This document shows positions 62,535 through 64,000 of a stretch of DNA of 64,000 nt, one piece after another. The notes under the pieces were generated by a model. It made no database searches, was not told the DNA's origin, and saw only the letters and a program-made list of their open reading frames with translations. The position numbers were made by a program, and so were the translations under genes. The stretch lies in contig WBMV01007810.1 in assembly GCA_013396655.1 (NCBI GenBank), positions 124,001-188,000 on the forward strand. Reading direction: 5' to 3'. Origin of the DNA: Campylorhamphus procurvoides. Its lineage: Eukaryota; Chordata; Aves; Passeriformes; Dendrocolaptidae. The first letter of the stretch is position 1. Each line of letters opens with the position of its first letter.

Positions 62535-64000
62535 GTAGGCGCGGGGCCCCGGGACGGGATGGGACGGGACGGGCGGGGGAGCGGCCGGGACCGTGCCAAG
62601 GGGCAGCCGGGACGGGCAGGGCAGTGGCGGGACCGCCGGGCATCTCGGTGGGGCCGGGGGGCTGTGTCCCCGCCGGGCCGGGCTCCCCGGGGCAGCCCCC
62701 CTTCCTTCCTTCCTTCCCACCCCTCCCTTCTCTCCCTCGCTCCATCCCACCCTCCCTCTCTCCCGCGCGCTCTTTCTCTCGCTCTTCTTTTCTTCCTTTC
62801 TTTCGCTGCAATGACATTGAAAACCTTTGAAAGCCCCCCAGCTGCAAGCCCCCCTAGCTCTGTTGACAGAAAACAAACGGTGCCTGCGTTCCCGGTTGCG
62901 GCGGCCTCCCTAAAAAGTGAAGTCAGAAACAAAATATTTGATAATTACGGCAGGGGAAATGTGGAAGTGATTTGAGGAAAATGAACTCAAGCTGGGCTGG
63001 GGAGGGAGGCCGAGCCTGCCTTCGGAGGGAAGCGGTCCTGCTCGGGGGGCGGCTCTTCTTCCTCGCTTGCATTTTTTTCTCCCTACATATTTCTCCCAGA
63101 TGGCAAGACCCACCCTAGAGCATCGCAGTTTGCCTCTGTGCAAAAAAATGCGTAACCCCTCTGATTCCCTCTTTTTCTGCCTCCCACCCGGTGACTGTGC
63201 TTCCCGGGTTATGACAAAGAGTGGGGTGTAGGATGGAGCCCACCGCTGTTGCTCTGTCTCCATAAGCAAAGCTCTTCAGTGAACTCCCCGCAACTGCCAG
63301 GTGAGGAACAGAGGTGACAGAGGGTGGTTGCAAGCCAACACTGTCCAGCTCTAGTCACGGCTGTCGTGAAAACTAAAGGGAGTGGAACTGAGCAGTAGTA
63401 TGGACTAGCATTTCACATCTGCCTGCTCATGGTAATTTTGTAATACACTTTCTTCCCAAGGCATGACATACTTATGAACATTTCCATGCATCCTCTCCAA
63501 CACTGTCCTGAAAAAGCCAAATTGTGTTTACTCATTTTCTTAGGAACCTTAAATAAACTTCAAGCAGTTCAGGTCAATATACAGCGAAACTTCTGTAGGA
63601 AAGAAGTGCACAGCAGTGCATCCATAAGATAAATGATAATAACAGCTCAATAGTAATGGCACTGGTCTGAGTAAAGCTTTCTGGGATGAGTAGCCCAGAG
63701 AAACATAGCCAAGATGTGATTGGCCCTGGATTCGTGATTTCACTGGTGTCACTAACATTATGTTAATGGTCAAAGTGCTAAATCCTGCTTCTTGCTTAAT
63801 GCACTCTAATTTGGAGTACCTGAATAGCTTCCCAGACGTAAGTACTGTCATGTCTCTGTGCCTCACCTGCAAACGGAGAGTACAAAAAATGTAGAGTCAT
63901 CTTGTTCAAAATCTGTTTTTAAAGGCCAGTTCATGCTTGTGTGAATAAATGAATAATTTGACTGGCTTAAGAGGTAATGGTCCATGTGGCAAACCAGTGA
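62535..64000 (+). other. FSTL1: FSTL1 intron 2, 5' part
   Basis: Begins GC-rich, then a pyrimidine-rich tract at about 62698-62805 with ccttccttcctt and ctccctc motifs, then ordinary sequence to the window edge. No exon was recognised. Confidence 0.6.

Larger units (their letters stand above)
62000..62720. promoter_or_regulatory. FSTL1: CpG island and promoter region of FSTL1
   Basis: A very GC- and CpG-rich stretch around the first exon, with no convincing TATA box near the ATG. It includes the 24-bp tandem array at 62128-62285 and a GC-rich leader up to 62393. The transcription start cannot be fixed from sequence alone. Confidence 0.75.

Noticed and set aside
62028..62975. Two long open frames (about 315 codons) on opposite strands across the FSTL1 island
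   Set aside because: Both run through the 24-bp array, an N and a CpG-rich island where stops are rare. The + frame merely includes the real 20-codon signal exon by read-through of introns 1 and 2.
62535..64000. FSTL1 exon 3 (start of follistatin domain)
   Set aside because: No Cys-rich peptide resembling the mature N-terminus flanked by splice sites is present up to the window end.
1..64000. CRISPR arrays, operons, plasmid or phage genes
   Set aside because: The intron-exon structure, CR1 and SINE repeats and CpG islands show vertebrate chromosomal DNA. The tandem arrays have no spacer structure.

Overview
The window is vertebrate nuclear DNA, most likely from a passerine bird. It has spliced genes with GT/AG introns, a mostly CpG-poor background, and two CpG-rich promoter islands. 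The recognisable repeats are almost all 5'-truncated CR1 LINE fragments, with few repeats overall. At 58.23-58.37 kb lies a SINE with a tRNA-Ile-like head and a CR1-type tail, the design of the passerine TguSINE1 family. No bacterial, phage or CRISPR structure is present.

Layout: 1-12,678 holds the 3' two thirds of HGD (homogentisate 1,2-dioxygenase) on the + strand, exons 5-14 by human numbering. 12,679-16,206 is the tail-to-tail spacer. 16,207-18,579 is the complete three-exon NDUFB4 gene (a complex I accessory subunit) on the - strand, with its CpG island and a 20-bp minisatellite in intron 1. 18.6-62.0 kb is a 43-kb gene desert in which I recognise no coding exon, only CR1 fragments, one SINE and a few unexplained segments. 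62,000-64,000 holds the CpG island, start codon and signal-peptide exon of a + strand gene that I assign to FSTL1, which continues past the right edge.

The order HGD(+) - NDUFB4(-) - FSTL1(+) is the mirror image of the human 3q13.33 order FSTL1(-) - NDUFB4(+) - HGD(-). The genes are neighbours by conserved synteny, not by shared pathway. HGD acts in cytosolic tyrosine catabolism, NDUFB4 in the inner-membrane arm of complex I, and FSTL1 is a secreted glycoprotein.

I found no evidence for a new multi-gene system. The most useful observations are: an in-frame, stop-free 78-nt first intron in FSTL1 that splits the start codon from the signal peptide; a SINE and its likely LINE partner family in the same window; two GC-rich tandem arrays beside promoters, one ending at the only N; a diverged duplicated segment on either side of the NDUFB4 promoter; and several unexplained segments in the desert.
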